Source of the DNA: Eggerthellaceae bacterium UBA5808
GTDB lineage: Bacteria > Actinomycetota > Coriobacteriia > Coriobacteriales > Eggerthellaceae
Direction of reading: 5' to 3'
NCBI GenBank assembly: GCA_002417975.1
Contig: DIDE01000054.1
Coordinates: 1-27,871 of the forward strand
Length of the DNA: 27,871 nt
Positions 7,269 through 15,995 of this stretch are shown in pieces (the first letter of the stretch is position 1; each line of letters opens with the position of its first letter). The notes under the pieces were generated by a model that was not told the origin of the DNA, searched no databases, and saw only the letters and a list, made by a program, of their open reading frames with translations. A program made the position numbers and the translations under genes.

Positions 7269-8762
7269 CTATGCTTGGAGTGCCTCTTCTGCAGCATTTG
7301 CACCAGCAAAACGTCCTGATGTATAAGCAAAGTTTAGGCCGCAGCCACCTGCTGGATAATCTTGGTAGATAAAGGTTCCGCAGCATACCTCGCCAGCTGA
7401 GTACAGACCTGGAATTGCTTCTTTTTCCTCGTTGAGAATTTGAAAATCGGTATTGATATCAAAGCCGCCAAAACTGCCATGCGTCGCGATACCAAATGTT
7501 GAGATATAAAATGGTGCAGTTTCGATTTTATTGCATGACGTAAGATTCTTATTGAACTGGCTATCAGTGCCGCTATCAATGATCTGGTTATATGCTGCAA
7601 CACTTGCTGCAGTTGCGGTTGGATCGGCACCAATTTGTCGCGCTGCCTCTTCGATCGTGTCAGCCTTAACAATGATGCCGCTCTTTAAACCTTTCTCAAC
7701 TGATAGTTTATTGGCTTCGGTAAGCTTATTGATCATCTTAGTATCTTGAATCTGGAAAAAATGCTGGTCTGGTTCGTGGTGCACCTTGTAATAAATATCG
7801 TGACTCTGAGCCTTTTCATTGACAAAGCGCTCTCCATTTTTATTAACCCAAACGCATGTTTGCGAGATTAAGGCTGTCAGATCGCGGTCTTGATCGCAGA
7901 AGAGAATGCCATTGGTACCGCCATTACCTGCAAAGCCTGCTCCGATATCGAGTCCCATTTGAAGGCCACTGCCTACAAGGCCGACACCAACTTCTGTCGG
8001 AACGCCTACATAATCAGGGCAATAAGTCTGGATCATGTCGTCATTGCGGCAGAATCCACCACTTGCAATGATGACAGTTTTTGCGTGATAGATTACATCA
8101 TCCATTGGGGTATGAGCAAGCACGCCGACAACGCGTCCATTATCGACAATGAGCGAACGGGCATCGGTGTCGAAAGCGAATGTGACGCCTTGATCATCGG
8201 CGAATGTTCTAACGGCACTTAAGGCATCATAAGCACTGTTCTTGCACATATGACCACGTTGCACTTTGTCAGTGCCGTTGCCTTTGATGGTGTCCTGAAA
8301 TGGAACTTTAAGATCTTCGCGCAGCCAGTTAATCGTTTCGCCCGCATGATCTGCCATGAAACGGTTCATAGCGAGATCGACATGCTCTGCACCGCGTTTG
8401 AGAAAATAATTGTATAGATCGTCAGGTGTGTCGGTAATCCCGAGCTCTTGCTGCTGAACAGTTCCCGATCCGTAGAAGGTACCGAGAGCTATAGAGCTTG
8501 ATCCGCCTTGCCATGGAAGTTTTTCAATACAGATCGTTTTGGCGCCATGCTGTGCTGCGATACCGGCGGCTGTTGTTCCGGCTCCGCCTGATCCAACTAC
8601 GATGACGTCATACGTATGTTCCTCGTGCTTTTGTGCACAGCCGGTAAGGCTTCCGAGCGAAACACTTGCTAGTCCGATGCCCATGAGTGCGCTGAATTGG
8701 CGGCGCGTCATTGCGTGCGATGACGACGCAGATGTTCCTTTTTGAATTGAATGTTGTTTCAT
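7269..8762 (-). CDS. Tat-exported FAD-dependent oxidoreductase (fumarate reductase / KstD-like flavoprotein), putative lipoprotein
   Basis: The N-terminus carries a twin-arginine motif (TRRQFSALMG, Arg20-Arg21), a hydrophobic stretch and a lipobox LTGC with Cys42, so the mature protein is probably anchored outside the membrane. A Rossmann FAD site follows (VIVVGSGGAG, Gly57/Gly59/Gly62), then the FAD_binding_2 / fumarate-reductase fold with GERFVNE and the C-terminal FAD-closing GLYSAGE. The region where fumarate and urocanate reductases have GANRLGGN instead reads YPAGGCGLN, so the substrate-carboxylate arginine appears absent. The substrate is therefore probably not fumarate and cannot be assigned. 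No CxxCH haem motif is present, so electrons must come from a separate protein. Start: GGGAGGG lies 4 nt before ATG 8762, whereas the longer frame adds 27 residues with no signal-like features. It lies 117 bp downstream of mocA on the same strand. Confidence 0.85.
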   Translation of the reverse strand: MKQHSIQKGTSASSSHAMTRRQFSALMGIGLASVSLGSLTGCAQKHEEHTYDVIVVGSGGAGTTAAGIAAQHGAKTICIEKLPWQGGSSSIALGTFYGSGTVQQQELGITDTPDDLYNYFLKRGAEHVDLAMNRFMADHAGETINWLREDLKVPFQDTIKGNGTDKVQRGHMCKNSAYDALSAVRTFADDQGVTFAFDTDARSLIVDNGRVVGVLAHTPMDDVIYHAKTVIIASGGFCRNDDMIQTYCPDYVGVPTEVGVGLVGSGLQMGLDIGAGFAGNGGTNGILFCDQDRDLTALISQTCVWVNKNGERFVNEKAQSHDIYYKVHHEPDQHFFQIQDTKMINKLTEANKLSVEKGLKSGIIVKADTIEEAARQIGADPTATAASVAAYNQIIDSGTDSQFNKNLTSCNKIETAPFYISTFGIATHGSFGGFDINTDFQILNEEKEAIPGLYSAGEVCCGTFIYQDYPAGGCGLNFAYTSGRFAGANAAEEALQA

Positions 8763-8879
8763 TATTCCCTCCCGAAGATCAAAAACGTTCATATCTTGTT
8801 TGCATACATACGAATCGAATGGACGATTGTATATATGCCCCACTTCGATGGTTGTATTGTATGGATTTAATGAGCACGT

Positions 8880-9803
8880 TTACCAGACACGGTTCGGGTG
8901 GGTTCGCTTTAAAACGGGTGGGAGATGAGGGTGTAATCTGTCTATTTGGTTGTGGGGACCCCGCATATTGCAAAGATAGCCATTGTTCATGCGCATGAGA
9001 TCATCAGTTGTATCGATGTCTATGAGCTCGCATGGATCGACTTCAAACGTATATATATCATTCATGTGGTGTGCTATGACGTATCGTCCACCTTTATCGT
9101 CAGTGAGATTAAGAAGTTCTGTACGATACGCTGCATTAAATAATGTTGGATTGCCGAATCGCATGCCCGATTTTAGCCGTGAGATGCTTTTTATTTGACC
9201 AAAGGAAGATGTAATGAATCCTGCAATGGTTGATCCACATAGCGATGGTTGATCGGCAACGCAAAAAAGATAGGCATCGGGGCGATGTATTTTAGGGCGA
9301 TAAGCATTCCAAGGAACACGTAGCAGAGTTGCTAATGGGGCATAGGGGAGAGGTATTCTAGGATCATAGACATTCTGCATTCGGCAGCGTGTATTTTGGA
9401 GATGCATGTCATGCACTAGGGTATGCGTGCTACGTATGAAGAAAGACGATGCGCTCATCCTTTGACTGATCAGATTATTAGGCATATATCCGATTGCATC
9501 GAGTGTTTGTATTCCCCTATTGATGGTTGAACTAACACCATGTGTCTGACGAGGGTGTGAAACGGTATGAAACCCGAGGTTATGCGCATGCTGGCGGATT
9601 GATGGGTAACAGCTTACGACAATCGTTGAAACATTGATTGTATCCGATATAAGCTGTACTGCTTGATGCACTGATATAAGGGTATGAAGATAAAGAGGAA
9701 GGCCGTTAAGCGGTGCATAGAGCTTATTACTTTTAAAACGAGTTGATGCTCCTGATGCCATGATAACAATGCCGAGTGTGGGGGTAGCGGAAAGCATACG
9801 CAT
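8880..9803 (-). CDS. mocA: MocA-like molybdenum cofactor nucleotidyltransferase with internal insertion
   Basis: This is a MobA/MocA-type NTP transferase, which in this family attaches CMP to molybdopterin for xanthine-oxidase-type hydroxylases. The nucleotide-binding loop is MASGASTRFKSNKL (15-28). The catalytic metal/nucleotide motif VADQP has D184, followed by NPTLF, DDKGGR and the closing DIDTTDD. At 307 aa it is about 100 residues longer than usual E. coli MocA. Most of the excess is a low-complexity insertion at about 103-175 and a Pro/His/Arg-rich tail. The position at the end of the Mo-hydroxylase block, after yqeB-yqeC, matches the E. coli order yqeB-yqeC-mocA. Start ATG 9803 follows AGAGGA closely; an in-frame ATG at 9797 is an alternative. 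Confidence 0.85.
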   Translation of the reverse strand: MRMLSATPTLGIVIMASGASTRFKSNKLYAPLNGLPLYLHTLISVHQAVQLISDTINVSTIVVSCYPSIRQHAHNLGFHTVSHPRQTHGVSSTINRGIQTLDAIGYMPNNLISQRMSASSFFIRSTHTLVHDMHLQNTRCRMQNVYDPRIPLPYAPLATLLRVPWNAYRPKIHRPDAYLFCVADQPSLCGSTIAGFITSSFGQIKSISRLKSGMRFGNPTLFNAAYRTELLNLTDDKGGRYVIAHHMNDIYTFEVDPCELIDIDTTDDLMRMNNGYLCNMRGPHNQIDRLHPHLPPVLKRTHPNRVW

Positions 9804-9829
9804 TGTTCCTCTCATATATACGTGTTTGT

Positions 9830-10768
9830 TTAGTGGTATGCTGCGTGGCATTTTGCATGATCGAGCGAGGTAACAAGTCCGTATACACATACGTTCTGAA
9901 TAGGTGCAGCAATGCTGTGCTGAAGCGAATGTATAAGACGGTGTCGTTCTGCTTCTTCAGGTGTCGGAATGCTTGGTACTTCTTGACGACAAGATGAATG
10001 CGTATGGTGACTTGTTATACGAGGCATTTGATGGATTGCGCCATGACGAGTTATGACATGATGGGTACAATACTCGATCATTGATTTTCCTATTAATCTA
10101 AGACAATCGTCGTCTGCTTGATTAAGAACGGGAATGATAGGGAGCGTAGAAAAACGTTGTCGTAGAGGGTTAAGATACCCATGCAATAATAAATCGCAGA
10201 GTCTTGGTGCAGAAAGTAGTTCATTATTGGGCTCGATCTCAAGTTGCTCGCAAGCAAGTTCCCATCTATGACATGCTTTTTTGGCAGGTTGTCCAAGTGC
10301 ACTGAGGCCGCTTACAACCAAAATAGCATCGGTACAGGGTGTAAGCAATGGTTCGTCAGCGCGTGGAAATTTTGCAGGCAATCGTTTTGATCCATCTGCT
10401 TCGATAAGAATAAGATCCGCATAAGGAGCAACTTTCTTAAAGAAAGCATCGCCCTGCCAGCTTATTTTGTGATGAGCGCTTTGGCGTCCAATAATCGCAA
10501 TTCCTTCGTGATCGAGCATATGTTTAACTTGATCTATGGACGGTTCGAATACGCCATAGTGCGGGGGAATATACATATGTGTCGTTGTTGCAATAAGTAT
10601 ACGTTTGTCTCGTGCGCGCTGCTCATATGCTATGCGCATAATGAGCGAAGTCTTTCCTCCTGATCCTATAACAGAAATGCATGCATGAGGAAAAAGAACG
10701 TCAGATAGTGCGTTGCTTATGGCTGAGGTAGATGTCCAGTTTGAGGTTGTATGAAAATAATCGATCAT
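9830..10768 (-). CDS. yqeC: YqeC-like selenium cofactor biosynthesis protein
   Basis: The P-loop-like GSGGKTS (35-41) is followed by RILIATTTHMYIPP, characteristic of YqeC. This protein accompanies selenium-dependent molybdenum hydroxylases and is thought to help make the labile-selenium molybdenum cofactor; its exact reaction is not established. Other recognisable pieces are LILIEADGSKRLPAKFPRA and PVLNQADD, consistent with a NTP-binding fold. The length of 312 aa is somewhat above the E. coli homologue (about 256), with a His-rich variable segment near 245-275. The ATG at 10768 is preceded by a weak TAGGA 7-8 nt upstream. A 79-bp gap separates it from yqeB, in which I see no hairpin. Confidence 0.87.
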   Translation of the reverse strand: MIDYFHTTSNWTSTSAISNALSDVLFPHACISVIGSGGKTSLIMRIAYEQRARDKRILIATTTHMYIPPHYGVFEPSIDQVKHMLDHEGIAIIGRQSAHHKISWQGDAFFKKVAPYADLILIEADGSKRLPAKFPRADEPLLTPCTDAILVVSGLSALGQPAKKACHRWELACEQLEIEPNNELLSAPRLCDLLLHGYLNPLRQRFSTLPIIPVLNQADDDCLRLIGKSMIEYCTHHVITRHGAIHQMPRITSHHTHSSCRQEVPSIPTPEEAERHRLIHSLQHSIAAPIQNVCVYGLVTSLDHAKCHAAYH

Positions 10769-10847
10769 CGGATAATCCTATGTTGGGAATTGACTGGGTA
10801 AGTACTTGATTGAAATGAAACTTTATTAGAAGCACAACATGTAATCC

Positions 10848-11702
10848 CTAATCTTGCTGATGTGCCTTTAATAAGGGAAGTTGCGTATTGAGTTGAAGGA
10901 GTGCGGTAAGTGCCGATCCGCCGATACAGCGTGCTTTGTCGGAGATTGTAAAGCAGTTACCTTGTTCTTTGATGCGGGGATCAACGTCGGCAATTTTCAT
11001 ACCCTGAAAGACGTCGAATTCATTCCTAATGAGGCCGCGAACTATTCCTGCTATCGGTGCAGTAACAGGATACGACCCGCTTGCATCATGAATTGATGCA
11101 AGTCGTGCATGCTTTTGAACGATGTCACCAATTTTGGCATGTAGATGAATTATTCCTGCTCTGGATGCATGGACTACGCGATCCTGTGCATGACCTGCGA
11201 TTAGACCAGGTATTCCCGTATTAGGTAGAGCCGTTCCGTGTGTGATGATACGTCCGAGATTGTGTCCTCGCATGGTTTCGATAACGAGGTCAACATCGAC
11301 GCCAGCCTCGAATCCTGGTCCAAGCGCGATGGTATGATCAGCCATTGCTCGATGAGTTCCAAGATTGCGTTTTGCAAGTATGGCATCGATCAATGCGCGT
11401 GGTCGAACGGATGTAAGAATCTCTCCTTGTGGATCGATTAGAAGTGGGACCTCGTTGCGTTTAATGCATTGTTCTGCGTGCTCAAGCGTTTTGACGTATA
11501 CGCAGGTAGTTGCTTCGACGTGCGCTGATCCGTCATAGACTGCTTCGGAAAGGGATACACACCGACGAATTGATGATGGGTACGTTGTTTCGAGGATGAG
11601 TACTGCGCATCCAGCACGGTGAAGGGCATCGATCGTTCCTGTTGCTACATCGCCACCGCCGCGCACAATAATGAAAGGCTTATCTTGTCGCATAGCTATC
11701 AC
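10848..11702 (-). CDS. yqeB: YqeB-like selenium-dependent molybdenum hydroxylase system protein (EF2563 family)
   Basis: The N-terminal VRGGGDVATGTIDALHRAG and the later SLSEAVYDGSAHVE are signatures of the YqeB/EF2563 family. That family occurs only with selenium-dependent molybdenum hydroxylases and is inferred to act in selenium or molybdenum cofactor maturation; no reaction is proven. The C-terminal half contains a biotinyl-like HLHAKIGDIVQKHARL / VTAPIAGIVRG hammerhead-type stretch, as in homologues. The length of 284 aa is normal. GTG 11702 overlaps the xdhC stop (GTGA), favouring coupled translation. ATG 11693, three codons later, is the alternative, and neither has a strong ribosome binding site. 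Confidence 0.9.
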   Translation of the reverse strand: MIAMRQDKPFIIVRGGGDVATGTIDALHRAGCAVLILETTYPSSIRRCVSLSEAVYDGSAHVEATTCVYVKTLEHAEQCIKRNEVPLLIDPQGEILTSVRPRALIDAILAKRNLGTHRAMADHTIALGPGFEAGVDVDLVIETMRGHNLGRIITHGTALPNTGIPGLIAGHAQDRVVHASRAGIIHLHAKIGDIVQKHARLASIHDASGSYPVTAPIAGIVRGLIRNEFDVFQGMKIADVDPRIKEQGNCFTISDKARCIGGSALTALLQLNTQLPLLKAHQQD

Positions 11703-12385
11703 CGCTTTGTATGAGTATGTGAAGATGGCTCGTTGTGATGTGAATGTGAGAGAATAGGCACTTCTTTGGGCTGCTCAGGCGAACAGGTATCGGCCATCTT
11801 TTCTTGTGCAATGAGATGTTGCGGTATATCTTCGACATTGATGACGGGAATATGATGCTTTTTCATGTGTTGCAGTGCAAGGTTTTTAAGCATAGTCTTT
11901 TTTACAGCGTTAAAAATGTTTTCATATCCAGTACATCGACAGAGATGCCCCGATAATTTCTTCCGAAGTTCATCGTCGGTAAAGGGTCGATTTGCTTCTA
12001 TAATTTCGTGTCCTGTTAGTACAAATCCTGGTGTGCAAAATCCGCACTGGATGGCTCCTTCATCAATGAATGCTTGTTGAATGGGAGAAAGTTCACCTTG
12101 TGGTCCGATAAGTCCTTCGACGGTGAGAATGCGTTTGCCTTCGGCCCAGACTGCAAGATAGATGCATGAGTTGAATGCTTCTCCGTCAATAAGGACTGTG
12201 CACGATCCGCACTCACCGACCTCGCATCCCTTTTTTACTGATGTTAAGCGCAAATGATCACGCATAAGATCAGCGAGCGACAGCCGCACATCAATCATTG
12301 CTTCTACTTCGATATTGTTAACGATGCATCGAAGTATCTTATATTGTTTAACGTGCGGTTTTGATAACGGTTGAGTATCAACCAT
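11699..12385 (-). CDS. xdhC: Xanthine dehydrogenase iron-sulfur subunit (two 2Fe-2S clusters) with His-rich C-terminal tail
   Basis: This small subunit moves electrons from the Mo site to FAD. The plant-type 2Fe-2S cluster ligands are C54, C59, C62 and C74 (CEVGECGSC). The second cluster ligands are C114, C117 (CGFCTPG), C149 and C151 (CRCTGY). At 228 aa it exceeds the E. coli XdhC (159 aa). About 15 extra residues lie at the N-terminus and about 60 at the C-terminus, ending in a His/Ser-rich stretch (HSHHNEPSSHTHTKR). Start: AAGGAGG lies 8 nt before ATG 12385. An in-frame TTG at 12436 is open but too far from its nearest Shine-Dalgarno. The gene lies 51 bp after xdhB and overlaps yqeB by 4 nt. 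Naming follows E. coli, where XdhC is the Fe-S subunit. Confidence 0.93.
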   Translation of the reverse strand: MVDTQPLSKPHVKQYKILRCIVNNIEVEAMIDVRLSLADLMRDHLRLTSVKKGCEVGECGSCTVLIDGEAFNSCIYLAVWAEGKRILTVEGLIGPQGELSPIQQAFIDEGAIQCGFCTPGFVLTGHEIIEANRPFTDDELRKKLSGHLCRCTGYENIFNAVKKTMLKNLALQHMKKHHIPVINVEDIPQHLIAQEKMADTCSPEQPKEVPILSHSHHNEPSSHTHTKR

Positions 12386-12436
12386 AGCAATATCCTCCTT
12401 GGTATCGTCTGTACGAGACAAAAAAGATGTTGACAA

Positions 12437-13324
12437 TCATAGCGATCCTCCGGCGGCGTGTACTGATTCGATGAATGCACGACGGGCACTCTCGATCGCA
12501 ATATGCTGGCGGAATGGTTTTGATGCGCGCCAGCTATCTCTCGAACGGATATCTTTGAGTACTTCATGAGCGAAGCATAAGGGCAGATCCTTGCTAAGCT
12601 GGGCGTTGTTGGCGCGTGCTTCGGCGTGCGGTGATCGAAGAGGAACTGGTCCTGCTACACCAAATGCAATGCGTGCACGTTCAACCTTTCGTTTATCCGG
12701 CGATAATCGAACATTGACTGACGTTCCCGTTGTCGCGATGTCCATTGCTTCTCTCATTGCATATTTAATGTAGTGGCCAAATGTTCGCTCGTAACTTGAT
12801 TGAGGAATGAGAACGGCGATTTGTATTTCGTCGGGGTGTATGTCTACTACACCGGCTTTTAGATAAAAATCTTTGATAGGGACTCGTCGTATTCCTTGAG
12901 AACCATAGAGTTCAATGATTGCATCCCATGCGTGGAGTGTTGAGGATGAGTCGGCAGACGTGACTCCGTTGCATGTGTTTCCTCCGATAGTGCCGATGTT
13001 GCGAACTTGCGGTCCGCCAATCATATCGACTGCCTTGCCGAGTACGGGAATGTGGCGTTTGATAAGGGGATGGGCAGTGATATGGGAAAAACTCGTAAGC
13101 GAACCGATACGGATTGAGCGTTCGCTATCAATAGTGACGCCACGCATGGAATTGATCATATAGAGACTAATAAGTTCTACGCCCGCTCGTCGTCCTTCGC
13201 GAATTTGGACGAGGACGTCTGATCCCCCCGAGATAATATGTGCTTGAGGATGCTCAACTCTTAGACGTACCGCTTTGTCGATAGTGTCTGCCTCGTAGAG
13301 TGCGGCGATGTCATACATAATCAT
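12437..13324 (-). CDS. xdhB: Xanthine dehydrogenase FAD-binding subunit
   Basis: This FAD subunit of the molybdenum hydroxylase takes electrons from the 2Fe-2S clusters and passes them to NAD+ or another acceptor. The FAD-binding loops are HIISGGSDVLV (29-39) and GTIGGNTCNGVTSAD (111-125), both diagnostic of the XdhB/CoxM family. The length of 295 aa is close to E. coli XdhB (292). The start ATG 13324 overlaps the xdhA stop as ATGA. A purine-rich AAGGGAG lies just before it, so the second in-frame ATG at 13318 has better spacing and may be the true start. The order A-B-C is the same as in E. coli xdhABC. Confidence 0.94.
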   Translation of the reverse strand: MIMYDIAALYEADTIDKAVRLRVEHPQAHIISGGSDVLVQIREGRRAGVELISLYMINSMRGVTIDSERSIRIGSLTSFSHITAHPLIKRHIPVLGKAVDMIGGPQVRNIGTIGGNTCNGVTSADSSSTLHAWDAIIELYGSQGIRRVPIKDFYLKAGVVDIHPDEIQIAVLIPQSSYERTFGHYIKYAMREAMDIATTGTSVNVRLSPDKRKVERARIAFGVAGPVPLRSPHAEARANNAQLSKDLPLCFAHEVLKDIRSRDSWRASKPFRQHIAIESARRAFIESVHAAGGSL

Positions 13325-15873
13325 CTCCCTTCGCGCGTTGCTACATTGGTTGAAGAGGTGGTTGATACGTTGCTCTTTGATGACGATAGTGCTCCGACTG
13401 GCATTGGTTGAAGAGCAGGAGCTGATTTTTGAGGCATAGGCGATCGTTGCTCCTCCTGGATGCGCTGTGGGTCATGTATGAGTCCTGCTTTAAGGAACGC
13501 ATCAAAGAGTATCTGAGGTCGCAGTGGGGCTTCGTTGATGGCGACACCTGTTGCTTGATAGAGCGCGTTGCGTATAGCAGGTGCAACGGGACACACAGGA
13601 GGTTCTCCAAGCGCTTTGGTTCCAAATGGGCTGGTTGGCTCTGCGTTTTCGATGAATTTTGCTTCGAGATGTGGGTGGTCCATTGTGGTGAGCAACTTAT
13701 AATCAAGCAAATTGTTATTGAGCACACGTCCTGTTTTTTGATCAAAAAGCAGTGTTTCACTTGTAGCATACCCGAGTCCCATGCTCATGCCGCCATGAAC
13801 TTGTCCTTCTGCGAGTGTTGGATTGATAAGTGTTCCACAATCATGGACATTGATGATGTCGAGAATTTTAATATGACATAGCGGAATATCAACTTCTATC
13901 TCTGCAAAACAGCAGCCAAACGAGTAGGCATTTGATTTTATCTGAGCCGTTTCTTCTGCGGTAATATGCTGACTTATCGAGAGACTATAGAGGATCTCGG
14001 TTGAAAGGTCGCCTAAAGACATCATTGCTTTTTGATCGCTTTTTCTGATGATCATTCCGTTGATAAGATCAAGGTTTGATATTGGCATGCGTGTGAGTTC
14101 GTGTGCAGCGGCAAGGATCTTATTGCGGAGTGATTGCGCTGTTTTAGCTATTGCAAATCCACCGACATATGTTTGGCGGGAGGCGTATGCTCCTGTTCCA
14201 AAAGGAGAAATGTCGGTGTCCTGCGTTGAGACAGCATGCACGTGTTCAAACGGAACACCGACTGCATCGGCAATCATCTGTGCATAAGCGGTATCTGCTC
14301 CTTGGCCAATTTCGGTTTCGCCCACTTGAAATTGGAGGCTGCCATCTTGATTGACGACTATACGACAAGATGACGATTCAAGTGCAATGGGCCAAACGCC
14401 GGTATTGTACCAAAATACTGCTCCTCCAATACCACGTCTATGCGATCCTGTTTGGTGCTGATACAACTGGTATTTTTTGTGGTAGTCAATATAGTCGATG
14501 CCTGCGTCAAGGCATTGATTGAAGGTATCAAAGTAGTTTTCGTTTTTAGAAAAAGCATCATAATATCCTTGAGGCATAAGATTCTGCCGACGAAATTCTA
14601 TAGGTTGACGATGAAGTATACGCGCGATTTCTTCGGTATGGGATTCATAAGCAAACATAGCTTGAGGAATTCCGTATCCGCGCATTGCTCCTGCTGTTGG
14701 TCGATTGGTATAGACCGTATATGCATCGCATTCGACTGCTGGACATGGGTAAAGCTGTGGAAACGCGCCAGTTGCTTTTGCAACTATCGAATGGCCATGC
14801 GATCCGTAGGCTCCTTGATTTGAAAAAGCTTCGAGTTTTCGCGCTGCAAATGTTCCATCGGGACGAACCCAACTAATGATATGAAAGCGCATTGCGTGAC
14901 GGACTCGTGTGCTAACGAATGTTTCTTCACGTTCGTTTGCGAGTTTTACCAGACGGCCGCCAACCTCCCTGGTAAGGTATGCGCAAAGAGGTTCATATAA
15001 TGCATCTTGCTTGTTCCCAAAGCCTCCACCAATATACGGTTTGATGATACGAATATCACCCCAAGGTATGCCGAGAGCTTGCCCGCATACACGACGGACA
15101 ATGTGGGGTATCTGTGTCGATGAATATACGGTTATACGTCCACCTTCTGCACTTGCAAAACAAAGATGATTTTCGATATGGCAGTGCTGAACCGTTGGAG
15201 TCTCATACCATCGATCAACTTTGATGAGTCCCTTTTCCTGTATTGCTTTCTGATAATCTCCGATGCGTATATCGGTATGGGTAATGATATTGTTGGGCGT
15301 ATCTTTATGGATGCGAGGAGCATCGTCTTCCATTGCTTTTTGTACATCGAGCACAAAAGGAAGTTCCTCATAGGTAATTTTAAGAGCTCGACGGGCTTGT
15401 GTGGCTGCGACTTCGGTGTCGGCTAAAACAACAGCAATGTCATCTCCGTAAAATCTTACATGTCGGTTAAGGAGCTTTCGATCGGTAATATCCTGGTGGT
15501 TGGGGTCGGTCGACCAGGGATGCCCTGCGGTGGGAAATCTGATGTCAGGGACGTCAAAGCAGGTAATGATTTTGACTACGCCAGGGATCGCGGCTGCGCA
15601 TGATGTGTCAATCGAAGTGACGTATCCGTGCGCGATTGTCGAATGGCATACTTTTGCAATAAGTGCTTTGGAATCACATAGATCATCAGTATAGCGAGCA
15701 CGTCCTGTTACTTTATCGTACGCATCAAGACGTTCTTTTCTCTTTCCGACGCTCAGATGTGTTGCATTGTCGCTATTATGCTGCTCTTCTGTTCGCATTT
15801 CGTCGGGTGTACTTGTAGGTTGCTCTGTTGGTCGTGGAGCTTCTTTTGTTTTTTGGGCAGTCTGTGTGTCCAT
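13321..15873 (-). CDS. xdhA: Xanthine dehydrogenase molybdenum-binding subunit
   Basis: This is the catalytic subunit that hydroxylates purines such as hypoxanthine and xanthine at a molybdopterin centre. It resembles E. coli XdhA closely, sharing GGGFGNKQD, the AGAMRGYG motif (R398) and TKALGEPP, whose E757 corresponds to the catalytic glutamate of xanthine dehydrogenases. At 850 aa it is about 100 longer than E. coli XdhA (752). The excess is a hydrophilic N-terminal extension of about 45 residues and a Gln/Pro/Ser-rich C-terminal tail of about 45 residues beyond the conserved fold. Start ATG 15873 follows TAAGGAG by 6 nt, so the N-terminal extension is real. It overlaps xdhB by 4 nt and lies 122 bp after the single-chain hydroxylase, a gap in which I see no other feature. 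Xanthine is the likely but unproven substrate. Confidence 0.93.
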   Translation of the reverse strand: MDTQTAQKTKEAPRPTEQPTSTPDEMRTEEQHNSDNATHLSVGKRKERLDAYDKVTGRARYTDDLCDSKALIAKVCHSTIAHGYVTSIDTSCAAAIPGVVKIITCFDVPDIRFPTAGHPWSTDPNHQDITDRKLLNRHVRFYGDDIAVVLADTEVAATQARRALKITYEELPFVLDVQKAMEDDAPRIHKDTPNNIITHTDIRIGDYQKAIQEKGLIKVDRWYETPTVQHCHIENHLCFASAEGGRITVYSSTQIPHIVRRVCGQALGIPWGDIRIIKPYIGGGFGNKQDALYEPLCAYLTREVGGRLVKLANEREETFVSTRVRHAMRFHIISWVRPDGTFAARKLEAFSNQGAYGSHGHSIVAKATGAFPQLYPCPAVECDAYTVYTNRPTAGAMRGYGIPQAMFAYESHTEEIARILHRQPIEFRRQNLMPQGYYDAFSKNENYFDTFNQCLDAGIDYIDYHKKYQLYQHQTGSHRRGIGGAVFWYNTGVWPIALESSSCRIVVNQDGSLQFQVGETEIGQGADTAYAQMIADAVGVPFEHVHAVSTQDTDISPFGTGAYASRQTYVGGFAIAKTAQSLRNKILAAAHELTRMPISNLDLINGMIIRKSDQKAMMSLGDLSTEILYSLSISQHITAEETAQIKSNAYSFGCCFAEIEVDIPLCHIKILDIINVHDCGTLINPTLAEGQVHGGMSMGLGYATSETLLFDQKTGRVLNNNLLDYKLLTTMDHPHLEAKFIENAEPTSPFGTKALGEPPVCPVAPAIRNALYQATGVAINEAPLRPQILFDAFLKAGLIHDPQRIQEEQRSPMPQKSAPALQPMPVGALSSSKSNVSTTSSTNVATREGR

Positions 15874-15995
15874 ATGTTTCTCCTTACGGGGAGGGGATCG
15901 ATGGATTCGTTTGCAGCTACTCGCTTTCTACGTGGTTTGTATCAGTAGTCCAATCATTAGCTTTTTGCTGTGCTTACACCCTTTTGCATTGGTAC

